This document shows, piece by piece, positions 63,130 through 64,000 of a stretch of DNA of 64,000 nt (positions are counted from its first letter, which is position 1; each line of letters opens with the position of its first letter). Origin of the DNA: Albugo candida (lineage: Eukaryota; Oomycota; Peronosporomycetes; Albuginales); assembly GCA_040437565.1 (NCBI GenBank), contig JBDOQK010000018.1:1-64000 (forward strand), written 5' to 3'. Under the pieces are notes generated by a model. That model made no database searches. It was not told the DNA's origin and saw only the letters and a list, made by a program, of their open reading frames with translations. The translations under genes were made by a program, and so were the position numbers.

Positions 63130-64000
63130 ATGACGACAGAAACCGATAAAATTGCGCACTCTAGCGCAAATACATACAAAAGCGTAGACTGTAGCGAAAG
63201 CGCATCCTCCCGTAATAGTGATTTTGACAGTCATGGAGACGGTAGGGTCTTGATGCCTTGACTAGCTTCCGCCATTACTTATCTGACTACTTGATAGATT
63301 CAACGGAACCCGAAAATGAAGATGAGCTCTTGGAATCTGAATGCGATGAAAGCGATGGAACGAGCGAAAAATCTCTATCCTGTGATATATCGGATGCAAA
63401 GGCGACTTCCGAGTGCGTGGAGAAAGCGTCTGACTCGAATAGAAGCTCTCAAAGTTTCGAGTCTTTCGATGCGGAAAGTGTCGAGAAAGAAAGTGAAATA
63501 ACTGATACGATTGATAAGACACTGGAAGACTTGGTGACTTGTGTCACTCATAATCATCACACTCGGACTCACAAAGACATAGTCACAAACGCACGTATGA
63601 GTGATGAGGATAAAGTCGTGAGTGAGAGAAAAAGCACTCAAATGATAGAGAACAAAGACGATTGTGAAATCAGCAGTATGACTGCTTCAGCGGAAGGGGA
63701 AGAGACTACACTTCCAAAAGAATCCAATGAGAGTCAAGAAATGCAAAAAGAGAGCGTTAAAGAAAATGAAGAGGTGTTCGAGGATACCGTCACGATTGAG
63801 GAAATCAGTCAGGAGGCTACTGTTAAAATTGAGGAACTGAGGGACACGAACCGCAACAAACAATTGAGTGAGGGGAGCTGTCCTCCCTCTTTCATTCCAC
63901 CGACGCGAAAAAGCGAAGGAATAGAGCTTGGAAGTCAAAGAAATGACAAAGAGAGACAGACGAAAAGCAGTAATGTATTGCGTATCACTGAACGCTTTGG
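63130..64000 (+). CDS. Acidic, Ser/Glu-rich protein, truncated by the window end
   Basis: Not recognised. Exon 1, 63130-63241 (ATG 63130), and exon 2, from 63298, join in frame over a 56-nt intron; the frame is still open at 64000. The visible 270 or so residues are very rich in Glu, Ser, As(p/n), Lys and Thr (ESECDESDGTSEKSLSCDIS), with little predicted fold except a short Glu/Lys helix (FEDTVTIEEISQEATVKIEE). No signal peptide. It may be the disordered start of a large nuclear or cytoskeletal protein whose domains lie beyond the window. Low complexity prevents any naming. Confidence 0.6.

Noticed and set aside
1-64000. tRNA, rRNA, CRISPR array or transposon
   Set aside because: I saw no convincing tRNA A/B boxes, no rRNA-like stretch, no spaced repeat array, and no transposase or reverse-transcriptase motifs; a dedicated scan could still find small RNAs.

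Overview
The window is nuclear DNA of a eukaryote, most likely an oomycete with a compact genome. A white-rust (Albugo-like) genome is my best guess, inferred from style and gene content rather than from any search. Introns are tiny (about 40-68 nt, GT..AG), neighbouring genes often lie 50-250 bp apart on both strands, and the gene set includes flagellar/centriolar genes (outer-dynein-arm docking protein, CEP131, ERK7/MAPK15-like kinase), as expected of a zoospore-forming stramenopile, plus a SANT/Myb-like protein type that I associate with stramenopiles.

Layout. 0-9 kb: a secreted protein broken by a gap, class II photolyase, RAD23, a MAPK15-like kinase, an ankyrin protein. 9-17 kb: thymidylate kinase, GEMIN2, an ALKBH1-like oxygenase, a GGNBP2-like protein, a small predicted mitochondrial membrane protein, the ODA docking protein. 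17-26 kb: a pepsin-like protein lacking both catalytic DTG motifs, an Erf4/Golgin-A7-like protein, a NEMP nuclear-envelope protein, a SANT-like protein (duplicated around a gap), a Tudor+HNH protein. 26-37 kb: two coiled-coil proteins of unknown function, a bromodomain/NET (BET) protein, CEP131, linker histone H1. 37-50 kb: mitochondrial aspartate aminotransferase, a CCT-motif protein, VPS51, SYF2, MO25, an Erv41/46 (ERGIC) cargo receptor. 50-64 kb: NAD(P)HX dehydratase with an apparent frameshift, pICln, an unknown helical protein, a very large peptide:N-glycanase with AZUL-like, ConA-like, jacalin-like and C-terminal PUB domains, ELP2, an unknown coiled-coil protein, and an acidic Ser/Glu-rich protein running off the end.

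The genes are mostly housekeeping and do not form one pathway. Three relationships stand out: DNA repair (photolyase, RAD23, ALKBH1-like); snRNP assembly and splicing (GEMIN2, pICln, SYF2, possibly the Tudor/HNH protein); and ER quality control, where peptide:N-glycanase and RAD23 are known partners in other eukaryotes.

Assembly caution. There are fourteen runs of exactly 100 N. Eleven are flanked by identical or nearly identical direct copies (169-903 bp) of the same sequence. The reading frames make sense only when the copies are collapsed, so these are unmerged contig overlaps and not biological repeats. Many start positions below were moved to the first ATG because longer open frames begin at GTG or TTG. 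Multi-exon models were built by hand from reading-frame continuity and GT..AG sites.
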